From contig NZ_VDZU01000001.1 of assembly GCF_007673525.1 (NCBI RefSeq), positions 868,001 through 932,000 on the forward strand: a stretch of DNA of 64,000 bases, written 5' to 3'. Source of the DNA: Fictibacillus phosphorivorans. GTDB taxonomy: Bacteria > Bacillota > Bacilli > Bacillales > Fictibacillaceae. Of the stretch, positions 32,216-40,123 are shown one piece after another (positions within the stretch are counted from its first letter, which is position 1; each line of letters starts with the position of its first letter). Below the pieces are notes generated by a model. The model was given only the letters and a program-made list of their open reading frames with translations. It was not told the origin of the DNA and ran no database searches. A program made the position numbers and the translations under genes.

Positions 32216-32683
32216 ATGCCAAAAGGAGAAGGGAAAGTAGTCGCACAGAATAAGAAAGCGCGGCACGATTACCACGTCGAAGAAACATTTGAAGCAGGAA
32301 TTGTCCTTCAGGGTACGGAGATCAAATCCATTCGCGCAGGCAGGGCAAATTTAAAAGATTCCTTCGCACGTGTGCAAAACGGCGAGTTGTTCCTACACAA
32401 CATGCACATCAGCACGTATGAGCAAGGAAACCGGTACAACCATGATCCACTTCGTACGCGTAAGCTGCTTTTGCACCGCAAAGAAATCAACAAGCTATTA
32501 GGTGCAACAAAAGAACAAGGATACTCTATCGTTCCTTTGAAAATGTATTTAAAGAATGGTTTTGCGAAGCTTTTGATCGGACTTGCTAAAGGGAAAAAGC
32601 ATTACGATAAGCGTGATGATCTGAAGAAGAAGGATGCGAAGCGAGAGATCGAACGTGCATTCAGAGATCGCCAAAAAGCTTAA
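32216..32683 (+). CDS. smpB: SsrA-binding protein SmpB
   Basis: The 155-residue OB-fold protein binds the tRNA-like domain of tmRNA and guides it into stalled ribosomes. Conserved motifs include [34 protein letters not shown] and a basic C-terminal tail ([14 protein letters not shown]). The ATG at 32216 gives the standard MPKGEGK start; GGGGAGG is 12 bases away, rather far. The GTG at 32195 is rejected because it lies within that site. Confidence 0.97.
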   Translation: MPKGEGKVVAQNKKARHDYHVEETFEAGIVLQGTEIKSIRAGRANLKDSFARVQNGELFLHNMHISTYEQGNRYNHDPLRTRKLLLHRKEINKLLGATKEQGYSIVPLKMYLKNGFAKLLIGLAKGKKHYDKRDDLKKKDAKREIERAFRDRQKA

Positions 32684-32709
32684 TTGGTTCCTTTTACAGG
32701 ATGTTACAA

Positions 32710-32738
32710 TTGAGACGATGAAGCAAAAATGTTATACT
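32710..32738 (+). promoter_or_regulatory. sigma-A promoter of ssrA
   Basis: TTGAGA (32710-32715) and TATACT (32733-32738) are spaced by 17 bases. It would give a precursor with about 80 extra 5' bases before the mature tmRNA end at 32824. Confidence 0.7.
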
Positions 32739-32823
32739 GAGTAGACAAGTGAATAGAAGCGATTGAGCTTTTATCTCTTTCCGAGGTTCGGCAGAATTAA
32801 GTTTCTGCTTACCATTTTATAAT

Positions 32824-33459
32824 GGGGACGTTACGGATTCGACAGGGGTAGTTTGAGCTTAAGTTGCGAGTCGAGGGGGTCGGCCTCGTTAAAACGCCAC
32901 AGCCAATAACTGGCAAACAAAACAACAACTTAGCTTTAGCTGCGTAATAGCACTTTAGCTGTTCCTCCCTCCATCGCCCATGTGGTAGGGTAAGGGACTC
33001 ACTCTTAGTGGGCTACGCCGGTTGTCCTCAGCCTGAGGACGAAGGAAGAGAATAATCAGGCTAGCGGTCCAGGCGCCTGTCGGCTGGCAGACGGATCCGC
33101 GAAACGCGAATAAACCGACTACACTCGTAGAAGCTTAAGTGCCAATATCTTTGGACGTGGGTTCGATTAATATTTAGTCGCCTTATGTGGTAACACATAA
33201 GTGATAATTCGGCTTTATCGGTGAAACCTAACCAACATTTATCGTTGCAAGGCAATGCCGAGCGGTATGTGGAGCAATTCAACAGCCGTGTATCGACTTA
33301 TAGGCTGCCATTCTGGTAGTACTAAGATACGAAATTCTGCTTGGTCTCAAGTAAATTTATGTTTCGTATAATACGCCGAAGGACCTGGAATTTTCAGGTT
33401 CAAGATATAGTCAGTGCCATGACGAAAGCATGGAATAACATGTCCCACCGTCTCCACCA
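32824..33459 (+). ncRNA. ssrA: tmRNA (SsrA), interrupted by a group I intron
   Basis: The 5' end GGGGACGTTACGG, the 3' end CGTCTCCACCA and the alanine-tRNA-like arms identify tmRNA. The resume codon at 32912 opens the tag frame GKQNNNLALAA followed by TAA, so the added peptide is AGKQNNNLALAA with the charging alanine. Pseudoknot-rich sequence fills about 32950-33125. The gene is split: exon 1 is 32824-33167, ending in GGTTCGAT, and exon 2 is 33443-33459, starting TCCCACC. Joining them restores the T-arm GTGGGTTCGATTCCCAC. The mature RNA would be about 361 nt, the normal Bacillus length. Confidence 0.95.
33168..33442 (+). mobile_element. group I intron (275 nt) in the T-loop of ssrA
   Basis: The exon ends in U and the intron ends in G, as group I splicing requires. 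GUCG at 33177 can pair with the exon end CGAU, giving the U-G wobble of P1. An 8-bp P2 stem (33182-33201) is capped by a GUAA tetraloop. TTCGGC and GCCGAG fit P4. GACTTATA (33295) and TATAGTC (within AAGATATAGTC, 33401-33411) form P7 with one bulged base. CTGCCA/TGGTAG could be P7.1, typical of subgroup IA. A CCATG-CATGG hairpin and AATAACATG close the 3' end. It contains no ORF. Confidence 0.92.
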
Positions 33460-33476
33460 TACATAGGTGGATAACA

Positions 33477-33504
33477 GATCAGCAGTTTATGCTGGTCTTT
33501 TTTG
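33477..33504. terminator. terminator shared by ssrA and the homing endonuclease gene
   Basis: GATCAGCA and TGCTGGTC form a stem followed by TTTTTTG on the + strand. The convergent endonuclease stop codon lies immediately beyond, at 33505-33507. Confidence 0.75.
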
Positions 33505-33912
33505 TTATAATTCAAAAAATCTCTTCTCAAATAATAACTTCTGATTCAATAACTCAGGTGTATATTTACCATTTCGAGAGGTAACGTTATTATATTCTTT
33601 AAGAATGAAAAGAGCTCTTTTCCTCTTCTTATGAATTCTTAAAAAAGGTACTATCTGATTCAAGAGATAAAAAACAATGTCTTTCTTTTTGATAGTCAAA
33701 GTAAATGACTTCTTATGCATTACAGGATAGTAATTCTTTTTACAAACTAATATACCTCCAGTGTGTGATTGAACATATTGTAATAGCTCCAAGTCGGTCG
33801 ATGCAATTGAGATACAGGGTCTTCTAAATTCGTTTTTATGCATTCTTGTCAGCATGATACTCCCTTCTCCGTCAATAACCCCTGCTATATATGAGGCTTC
33901 CCATTTTTTCAT
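33505..33912 (-). CDS. LAGLIDADG homing endonuclease (free-standing)
   Basis: The 135-residue protein (138 if the GTG at 33921 is used) carries the motif YIAGVIDGEGSI near residues 8-19, the LAGLIDADG helix with the catalytic acidic residue. Only one such motif is present, so it should act as a homodimer on a near-palindromic site. Basic residues dominate the second half (IHKKRKRALF). It is convergent with ssrA, outside the 275-nt intron, and stops at the ssrA terminator. AAGGTG lies 6 bases before the ATG at 33912. The target is inferred to be the intronless ssrA T-loop. Confidence 0.85.
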   Translation of the reverse strand: MKKWEASYIAGVIDGEGSIMLTRMHKNEFRRPCISIASTDLELLQYVQSHTGGILVCKKNYYPVMHKKSFTLTIKKKDIVFYLLNQIVPFLRIHKKRKRALFILKEYNNVTSRNGKYTPELLNQKLLFEKRFFEL

Positions 33913-34037
33913 AATATTCACCTTTTTCCTTTTATTGTATCACGAAAATCGAACAAACGTTCCCTTTTTAGTTAATAAAAGTTTTGGTAATAAATATTTA
34001 TATTTTCCCCATCCTATAAAATAGGAAGGTGAAAAAC

Positions 34038-35099
34038 ATGGACTTATTAAAAGAGTTAACCGAAACGAATGGAGCTCCTGGTTTTGAAAAAGCGATTCGA
34101 GAGATTATGAAACGCGAGATCAGCAAAACAGGTGCTACGCTTATGAACGATCACATCGGTAGTGTATTTGGTGAAAGACACGGATCTACGAAAAACGGTC
34201 CTAAAATACTTCTTGCAGGTCACATGGACGAAGTCGGTTTCATGGTCAGTGAGGTCACAGAGCAAGGTTATTTGCGCTTCGTTCCATTAGGAGGCTGGTG
34301 GTCACAAGTTCTTCTCGCGCAACGTGTACACGTTCAGACGAAAAGTAAAACGTTCACTGGGGTCGTTGGATCAAAAGCGCCTCATATCTTAACGCCGGAT
34401 GAACGAAACCGGGTTTATCCGATGAAAGAGATGTTTATTGATATTGGTGCGAAGGATAAGGACCAAGTGAAGGAGTGGGGGATTAGAGTAGGAGATCCGA
34501 TCCTTCCGATATGCCCATTTGAACTGATGCCTGACGGTGACACGATACTTGCAAAAGCACTAGACAATCGAGCAGGATGTTATACAGCGCTTCAGGTTCT
34601 AGAGCAGCTTCAAAACGACACTCATCCGAACACTGTGTATTGTGGTGCGACTGTTCAAGAAGAAGTAGGACTAAGGGGCGCGATTACGGCACCTGCAATC
34701 ATGGAGCCGGATATGGCGATTGCACTGGATGTAGGAGTTGCAGAAGATGGTCCTGGTGGGAATGCGAACAAGGCGAAGCTCGGAAAAGGGCCGCTGATTA
34801 CATTCCTTGACTCATCCATGATCCCACATACCGGTTTTCGCGACTTAATCATAGAAGTGGCAGAGAAACATAACATACCTTATCAAGTAGACGTGATGCT
34901 TGGTGGAGGAACAGATGCAGGTAAGTTTCATCTTTTCAAAAAGGGAATCCCAAGTCTTGTAGTGGGAGTGGCAGCTCGCTACATTCATAGCCACACGTCC
35001 ATGATCAGTAAAAGCGATTTAGAAAATAGCGCAAAGCTTCTAGTAGAGCTCGTAAAGGTTCTAGATAAAGAAAAGCTACATTCGCTTTTGGATTACTAA
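34038..35099 (+). CDS. M42-family metallopeptidase (glutamyl aminopeptidase/FrvX type)
   Basis: The 353-residue enzyme shows the two-metal centre of M42 aminopeptidases: AGHMDEVGFMV, ALDNRAGCY, VQEEVGLRGA with the catalytic Glu pair, LDVGVAEDG and HSHTSMIS. Family members (YsdC, YtoP, YhfE in B. subtilis) form dodecameric shells that trim peptides in the cytosol; which orthologue this is cannot be fixed. The ATG at 34038 follows GGAAGGTG; the GTG at 34029 lies inside that site. Confidence 0.92.
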   Translation: MDLLKELTETNGAPGFEKAIREIMKREISKTGATLMNDHIGSVFGERHGSTKNGPKILLAGHMDEVGFMVSEVTEQGYLRFVPLGGWWSQVLLAQRVHVQTKSKTFTGVVGSKAPHILTPDERNRVYPMKEMFIDIGAKDKDQVKEWGIRVGDPILPICPFELMPDGDTILAKALDNRAGCYTALQVLEQLQNDTHPNTVYCGATVQEEVGLRGAITAPAIMEPDMAIALDVGVAEDGPGGNANKAKLGKGPLITFLDSSMIPHTGFRDLIIEVAEKHNIPYQVDVMLGGGTDAGKFHLFKKGIPSLVVGVAARYIHSHTSMISKSDLENSAKLLVELVKVLDKEKLHSLLDY

Positions 35100-35110
35100 A
35101 AACTACCTCA

Positions 35111-35145
35111 AAAACCTCGTTGGATTTCATTCCGACGGGGTTTCT
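35111..35145 (+). terminator. terminator after the M42 peptidase gene
   Basis: AACCTCGTTGGA and TCCGACGGGGTT pair through G-U wobbles, followed by TTCTC. Confidence 0.7.
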
Positions 35146-35194
35146 CACTTTATCGCAATATGTTACAGTGTTATAAAAAGTTTTACATCATTCT

Positions 35195-35222
35195 TTGCTA
35201 ATCATCGAAAAACGTCTATTAT
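35195..35222 (+). promoter_or_regulatory. candidate promoter of uppP
   Basis: TTGCTA and TATTAT are separated by 16 bases, about 45 bases before the uppP start. Confidence 0.4.
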
Positions 35223-35266
35223 ATAGAGATGAGAGTATAAGTTGTTAAAGGAGATCAGTAATTTTT

Positions 35267-36103
35267 ATGGACATCCTATTGTTGTTAAAAGCCCTTATTC
35301 TAGGGTTAGTAGAAGGTTTGACGGAGTTTGCTCCTGTTTCATCTACGGGACATATGATTCTTGTTGATGACATGTGGTTAAAATCACAAGACTTTTTAGG
35401 TAAATATCCAGCGAATACTTTTAAAGTTGTGATCCAGCTTGGTTCGATCTTAGCGGTAGTCGTTGTTTTCAGACAGCGATTCATCGATATGCTGGGACTT
35501 AGCCGAAACAAAGCAACAAATGAAATTACGGGGAGCCGTTTAAAATTAACTCAAGTCATCGTAGGTCTCTTACCGGCAGGCGTTCTTGGCTTGTTGTTCG
35601 AAGATTATATTGATGAGTACCTTTTCACTACGAACACGGTTCTTATTGGACTCGCAATTGGTGCGTTCCTTATGATTTTTGCCGATCGATTTGCTGCTAA
35701 AAATCAAAATCCTGTTATTGATACAGTAGATAAGATTACGTACAAGCAAGCTTTCTCTATCGGATTGATTCAGTGTTTATCCCTGTGGCCAGGATTTTCA
35801 CGTTCTGGTGCTACGATTTCAGGTGGTGTCCTTCTAGGGCTTAGCCACCGTGCTGCAGCTGATTTTACATTCATTATGGCTGTTCCGATCATGGCAGGTG
35901 CGAGTGGTATCTCCCTATTAAAGAACTTAGAGTATTTTAGTATGGATGCTATGCCGTTCTTTATTGTTGGATTTATCAGTGCATTTGTATTCGCTATGTT
36001 ATCGATTCGCTTCTTCTTAAACATTATCGAAAAAGTTAAGCTAACACCTTTTGCGATCTATCGTCTTGTGCTAGTAGCTGTTATCTTTTTTGTGATCATG
36101 TAA
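35267..36103 (+). CDS. uppP: undecaprenyl-diphosphatase
   Basis: The 278-residue membrane enzyme dephosphorylates undecaprenyl pyrophosphate, recycling the lipid carrier for cell wall synthesis; overproduction gives bacitracin resistance. The two active-site motifs are visible: GLVEGLTEFAPVSSTGH near residues 13-29 and LWPGFSRSGATISGG near 168-182. Seven to eight hydrophobic spans fit the family. AAAGGAGATC precedes the ATG. It is monocistronic. Confidence 0.96.
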   Translation: MDILLLLKALILGLVEGLTEFAPVSSTGHMILVDDMWLKSQDFLGKYPANTFKVVIQLGSILAVVVVFRQRFIDMLGLSRNKATNEITGSRLKLTQVIVGLLPAGVLGLLFEDYIDEYLFTTNTVLIGLAIGAFLMIFADRFAAKNQNPVIDTVDKITYKQAFSIGLIQCLSLWPGFSRSGATISGGVLLGLSHRAAADFTFIMAVPIMAGASGISLLKNLEYFSMDAMPFFIVGFISAFVFAMLSIRFFLNIIEKVKLTPFAIYRLVLVAVIFFVIM

Positions 36104-36112
36104 AGTGAATTT

Positions 36113-36160
36113 AACCCTGAACGTTCGGCAGAATTAGTGCCAATGAGTTCAGGGTTTTCT
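36113..36160 (+). terminator. terminator after uppP
   Basis: AACCCTGAAC and GTTCAGGGTT pair, with a smaller GGC-GCC hairpin in the loop, then TTCTTT. Confidence 0.75.
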
Positions 36161-36323
36161 TTATGCTTTTAGCATTTAGCAGGATGATAGTCCCGTTGTT
36201 GAAAGACAAAATCACGCAATTTTTCACATTCTAAATTTGGAATATTTAGTCTATTCACCACTTCTTTCTTAAGCTTGACTCCTTTAATGTAGGAACTATT
36301 AAGATGGAGGTGGCTATAGGGAT

Positions 36324-37754
36324 ATGAACAAATTTGCATCAAAAATTGTATTGAATACACTTGCACTTTCGTTAGCAGGTGGAGGAATTGCTTTAGCTTG
36401 TGAGAATGGGCAAAAAAGCTACATTGAAGCTGGTGAATCTACGTTTGGTGGAATTCCAAAAGTAGAAGGATCAAAGAACTTTGAGCACCTTAAAGAGGTG
36501 GCAGCTGTTCCCCTAAAAGATTTAAAAGGAAAACCTGCTACAACTGCAGACGTATATGCGTACAAAGGATATGCATATCTTGGTACACACCGTGGTCAGA
36601 TGACAAATGAGGGAGTAAGGATTTTTGATATGAAGGATCCTGCAAATCCTAAAGAAGTTGCCGTTCTTGCGAATGATATTCCTGGCACATGGCAGGAAAA
36701 AGTAATCGTTCAATCTGTAAGTACTCCGTCATTTAAAGGTGATTTAGCTGCTGTAAGTGTTCAGCGCGTAGATAAAGAACGTTATGGTTATGAAGGGGAG
36801 ACTTCTGAGAATGGTGGGGTTGTGCTTTACGATGTGACCAACCCTAAAGAGCCGAAAAAGCTAGGATTTTGGAAAACGCCTTCTGATCTTCCTACCGGGA
36901 CGCATGAACATTGGTTAACAGAACAGAACAACAAAGTCTTACTTTTAGCAACGAATTATCAAGCTCATCGTTATAAGGAAGATGGGGTTGATGTACATGA
37001 CTTTTCAATCGTTGATGTGACTAACCCAAGTAAACCGAAAGAACTCTCAAACTGGGATCCAACTGAAGTAGGCGGTAGTTTTAATGGTGATTATCAATAT
37101 GAAGATGAGACAGGTGCACAGCGTACGGCATTTTTACATAGTGTCATCACGGATGAGACAGGTAAATATGCATATCTCTCTTATTGGGATCTTGGTACGA
37201 TAATCTTAAATATTGAAGATCCTGCAAATCCTAAATTTGTAGGGAGAACAAAATTTGAACGTGATGTTCAAGGGGCTGCACATTCAGCTGCACTAGCTCA
37301 TGGCGGAAATATTTTGATTGAAACGAGAGAAGTTTTTAATCCGGATCCTCATGACCCGGGTTTTGAAAGAGGTTGGGGATATGTTCGTGTGTATGATATA
37401 AAGGATAAGAGCAACCCTGTTCTGTTAAGTACGTTCAGAACGCTAAACTCGATGGTTCAGATTAAAGCAGGAGAGCGCAAACCTGGAACATATACGGTTC
37501 ATGATCCAAAAGTAAGAGGAAATACACTCTATCTCTCTCATTATTCTGATGGTATCCGTATGGTTGACCTTACGAATCCAGCAACTCCAGTTGAAGTAGG
37601 TTCATACGTGTCAGATAAGGCTAACGTATGGGGTGTATTCGTAGATCGAAACTATATTTTAGCATCCGATATGGGACAAGGATTAAAAGTTTTGCAGAAG
37701 AAAGCGGATCCGAATATAAAAAAGATGAACTTACAATCTTTTCTTATTAGATAA
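36324..37754 (+). CDS. secreted LVIVD-repeat protein
   Basis: The 476-residue protein begins with a signal peptide (basic MNKFASK, hydrophobic to about residue 24, cleavage near ALA-CE). At least six repeats of the LVIVD type follow, for example GVRIFDMKDPANPKEV, GVVLYDVTNPKEPKKL, SIVDVTNPSKPKEL, VRVYDIKDKSNPVLL and IRMVDLTNPATPVEV. Such repeats build beta-propeller surfaces on extracellular proteins. No catalytic motif is evident. GGAGGTGG lies 10 bases before the ATG. Monocistronic. Confidence 0.85.
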   Translation: MNKFASKIVLNTLALSLAGGGIALACENGQKSYIEAGESTFGGIPKVEGSKNFEHLKEVAAVPLKDLKGKPATTADVYAYKGYAYLGTHRGQMTNEGVRIFDMKDPANPKEVAVLANDIPGTWQEKVIVQSVSTPSFKGDLAAVSVQRVDKERYGYEGETSENGGVVLYDVTNPKEPKKLGFWKTPSDLPTGTHEHWLTEQNNKVLLLATNYQAHRYKEDGVDVHDFSIVDVTNPSKPKELSNWDPTEVGGSFNGDYQYEDETGAQRTAFLHSVITDETGKYAYLSYWDLGTIILNIEDPANPKFVGRTKFERDVQGAAHSAALAHGGNILIETREVFNPDPHDPGFERGWGYVRVYDIKDKSNPVLLSTFRTLNSMVQIKAGERKPGTYTVHDPKVRGNTLYLSHYSDGIRMVDLTNPATPVEVGSYVSDKANVWGVFVDRNYILASDMGQGLKVLQKKADPNIKKMNLQSFLIR

Positions 37755-37770
37755 GATAAGACCACAAAAC

Positions 37771-37806
37771 AAACCCCACTAAGTGCTGACTTAGTGGGGT
37801 TCTACT
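37771..37806. terminator. bidirectional terminator between the LVIVD gene and csbD-like gene
   Basis: AACCCCACTAAG and CTTAGTGGGGTT form a perfect 12-bp stem between two convergent genes. Confidence 0.85.
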
Positions 37807-37810
37807 ATTT

Positions 37811-38017
37811 TTAATATTGCTCCATTCTGCTATACCAATCGTCGTATTCACGTTCAGCTTCTTCACGTTTTCTTCCGTGTCTTTCTTGAATCTTTCCGAT
37901 CATCTTTTCACGGTCACCCTGTGCTTGATCGTAATCATCATCTGTCAGGTTGCCCCATTGTTTCTTCGCTTCACCTTTAAACTGTTTCCACTTGCCTTCC
38001 ATTGTATCGTTTTTCAT
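37811..38017 (-). CDS. CsbD-family stress protein
   Basis: The 68-residue hydrophilic protein has the CsbD signature: MEGKWKQFKGEAKKQWG at residues 6-22 and DYDQAQGDREKMIGKIQE after it. CsbD proteins are induced by general stress; their biochemical role is unknown. AAGGAGG lies upstream on the coding strand, within the 17-base gap to the preceding gene. Both genes are likely transcribed from the sigma-B promoter near 38.6 kb. Confidence 0.88.
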   Translation of the reverse strand: MKNDTMEGKWKQFKGEAKKQWGNLTDDDYDQAQGDREKMIGKIQERHGRKREEAEREYDDWYSRMEQY

Positions 38018-38034
38018 GTTGAATCATCCTCCTT

Positions 38035-38565
38035 TTAATATTTGTTGGAATATGAATCTTCATAACGATGTGCATTTGTAGAACGGTACGTACGGAATGT
38101 ATCATTAACTTGTCTATGTCGGCTTACTTCATTCGTGTCGACGAGAACGAGAATGTCCCCGGCTTCGACTGATTGTTCGTATTCTTTTGCTTCATTTTCA
38201 GGAATTCCTAATCCAACAAGAGCTCCGACAATTCCACCTGCTCCAGCACCTACAGCTGCTCCACCAAGTGCTGCAGCAATGGGTCCAGCTGCTACGATCG
38301 GCCCGATTCCTGGAATAGCAAGTGCACCTGCACCTAATAATAGCCCGCCAAGTCCTCCAAGAATACCACCTGTAGCCATACCTGTGGCAGCCCCTTCAGG
38401 AGCTTTTGAGCCGGTTTCTTCTTGAATGTGTTTAACTTCTTTTTTGTCTTTTGCGATCACTGAGATTTCATTGTCACCATAACCTTCTTCTCTCAGTTTT
38501 TTAATGGCATCGATCGCATCATCTTCTGAACGGAAAACGCCAACTACTTTACCATGAGTATCCAT
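38035..38565 (-). CDS. general stress protein 17M-like (YflT) with glycine-zipper segment
   Basis: The 176-residue protein has an N-terminal YflT-like domain (VGVFRSEDDAIDAIKKLREE). A long Gly/Ala-rich hydrophobic block follows (about residues 60-115, e.g. GGILGGLGGLLLGAGALA) resembling a glycine zipper, then a DILVLVDTNE strand and a polar tail. Such proteins are sigma-B-dependent in Bacillus; function unknown. The ATG at 38565 has AAAAGGAGG; the frame open further upstream is rejected. It forms an operon with the csbD-like gene. Confidence 0.85.
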   Translation of the reverse strand: MDTHGKVVGVFRSEDDAIDAIKKLREEGYGDNEISVIAKDKKEVKHIQEETGSKAPEGAATGMATGGILGGLGGLLLGAGALAIPGIGPIVAAGPIAAALGGAAVGAGAGGIVGALVGLGIPENEAKEYEQSVEAGDILVLVDTNEVSRHRQVNDTFRTYRSTNAHRYEDSYSNKY

Positions 38566-38604
38566 CGATTTCCTCCTTTTGTAGAAGATTAGTACGTAGT
38601 TTGT

Positions 38605-38630
38605 GTTCCCACTGACTATTGAGATGAAAC
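38605..38630 (-). promoter_or_regulatory. sigma-B promoter of the yflT-csbD-like pair
   Basis: On the coding strand GTTTCA and GGGAAC are separated by 14 bases, matching GTTTAA-N12/14-GGGTAT. It lies 40 bases before the first gene, and the downstream genes are classic general-stress families. Confidence 0.75.
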
Positions 38631-38783
38631 ATGAACTTGCAGGTTCGACAAAAGTATACATAAAAGATGCAACGCAACATTTGGAAGCATTTAACACCAA
38701 AACACGTATTGTGCTTGTTTACAATTTATGGTCTGATGTCTATATAAAGGAAAATGATTATTGAAATGTGAATGGGGATTGAA

Positions 38784-40007
38784 ATGGATATTTTTATTGG
38801 CAGACAACCGATCCTAGACAAAGATGAGAACGTTGTTGCTTATGAACTTTTATATAGAAACAGTGAGAACAATAGATATGATGGGTTGGATCATGATAGT
38901 GCAACGATTGATGTTATGGTGAACAGTTTTGCTGGAATCGGGATTAAAGAAGTCGGAGAACGCAAGAAATGTTTTATCAACTTTACGGAGAATCTGTTGT
39001 TAAATCGGATTCCAACGTATATTTCACCTCAATATATCGTTGTCGAGATCTTAGAGGATGTCCGTTTAACGGACGAAGTGCTTGAGGTCTGTAAAGAGTT
39101 GAAAAATAAAGGATATATTATTGCACTCGATGATGTATCGGTAAACCGCAACTTGAATAGAGTGCTTCCTTATATCGATATTATTAAAGTAGATTATTTG
39201 TTAATGGACGTCCAAGAAATGAAGAGCATGATTGAAACGTACCGCGAGCAGATTACATTTCTAGCAGAAAAGATTGAAACGCGTGAGCAATTCGAAGAAG
39301 CTAAAGAGCTTGGATTTGAGTACTTTCAAGGCTATTTCTTTAGCAGACCCGTCATATTGCAAGGAAAGGATATCGCTCCTATTCCAACGAACTATCTTTT
39401 GCTATTGGAAAAGTTGAATGGTTCGGATCCAGATATTCATGAGATCAGCAGTTTGATCCAACGTGATCTCTCACTTTCTTATAAGCTTTTAAAAGTGATG
39501 AATTCTGGTACTTACTTTTTTAAAAGTAAGATCACAACGATCAAACAAGCTGTTGTCTTAGTTGGACTATATGAAATTAAAAAGCTTGTCATGATCTTGA
39601 TGATGTCGAGCTTGAACAGAGTTGATAATGGATTAGAAATCGTAAAAATGAGTCTTACGCGCGCATTCTTTTTTGAACGCATCGCCAAAGTTGTAGGTGT
39701 ATCCAAAAATCATCTCTACATGTTCGGAATGTTTTCTCTTATCGACACTTTGCTCAGTAAAGACATGAAAGATGTGATAGCTGATCTCCCGATAACGAAT
39801 GAACTGGCTGAAGCTCTTTTAGGCAACAAGGATTCCTATAATCTTGCATTAAATATTGTACAAGGTTTGGAGAGAGGTTCATGGCTGGAAATACAGTCGA
39901 TATGCAGCACGATGAATTTGACAGAAGCTGAGCTCTATACGCATTACCGAGCAAGTACATTATCTGCTGATCAATTTGTAAAAGCGGATACAGGAGTGAG
40001 AGTCTAG
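38784..40007 (+). CDS. EAL- and HDOD-domain protein (YuxH type)
   Basis: The 407-residue protein has an EAL-like domain (residues about 2-200, MDIFIGRQPILD and ALDDVSVNRNLN) and an HDOD domain (about 205-390, RDLSLSYKLLKVMNSG). The EAL motif is degenerate (YELLYRN and EILED where the phosphodiesterase has EALxR), so c-di-GMP hydrolysis is unlikely and a signalling or binding role is inferred. The ATG at 38784 has GGGG 6 bases upstream. It is divergent from the sigma-B stress operon. Confidence 0.85.
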   Translation: MDIFIGRQPILDKDENVVAYELLYRNSENNRYDGLDHDSATIDVMVNSFAGIGIKEVGERKKCFINFTENLLLNRIPTYISPQYIVVEILEDVRLTDEVLEVCKELKNKGYIIALDDVSVNRNLNRVLPYIDIIKVDYLLMDVQEMKSMIETYREQITFLAEKIETREQFEEAKELGFEYFQGYFFSRPVILQGKDIAPIPTNYLLLLEKLNGSDPDIHEISSLIQRDLSLSYKLLKVMNSGTYFFKSKITTIKQAVVLVGLYEIKKLVMILMMSSLNRVDNGLEIVKMSLTRAFFFERIAKVVGVSKNHLYMFGMFSLIDTLLSKDMKDVIADLPITNELAEALLGNKDSYNLALNIVQGLERGSWLEIQSICSTMNLTEAELYTHYRASTLSADQFVKADTGVRV

Positions 40008-40020
40008 TATTGTTAGAAGA

Positions 40021-40050
40021 CAAGAACCTCAGATTGGGGTTCTTTTTTAT
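40021..40050 (+). terminator. terminator after the EAL/HDOD gene
   Basis: AAGAACC and GGTTCTT pair around TCAGATTGG, followed by TTTTTATTTT. Confidence 0.8.
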
Positions 40051-40123
40051 TTTGATAATCTCCAAGAAAGTAAAGAATGAGACTTTGGAGTAAAATACAA
40101 ACATGTATAGGAGGAGGTAGGCG

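Noticed and set aside
32818-32823. TATAAT as a second ssrA promoter
   Set aside because: It directly abuts the mature tmRNA 5' end, so a transcript from it would start inside the acceptor stem; the promoter at 32710-32738 fits better.
33169-33442. tmRNA insert as an integrated island or att site
   Set aside because: ssrA 3' ends are common integration sites, but only 275 bases separate the exons, no integrase is present and no duplicated ssrA 3' end is visible. Intron signals explain it better.
32787-36136. Shared 14-mer GTTCGGCAGAATTA near ssrA and after uppP
   Set aside because: Flanks do not align and the contexts (leader versus terminator loop) differ; treated as coincidence or a very short relic.
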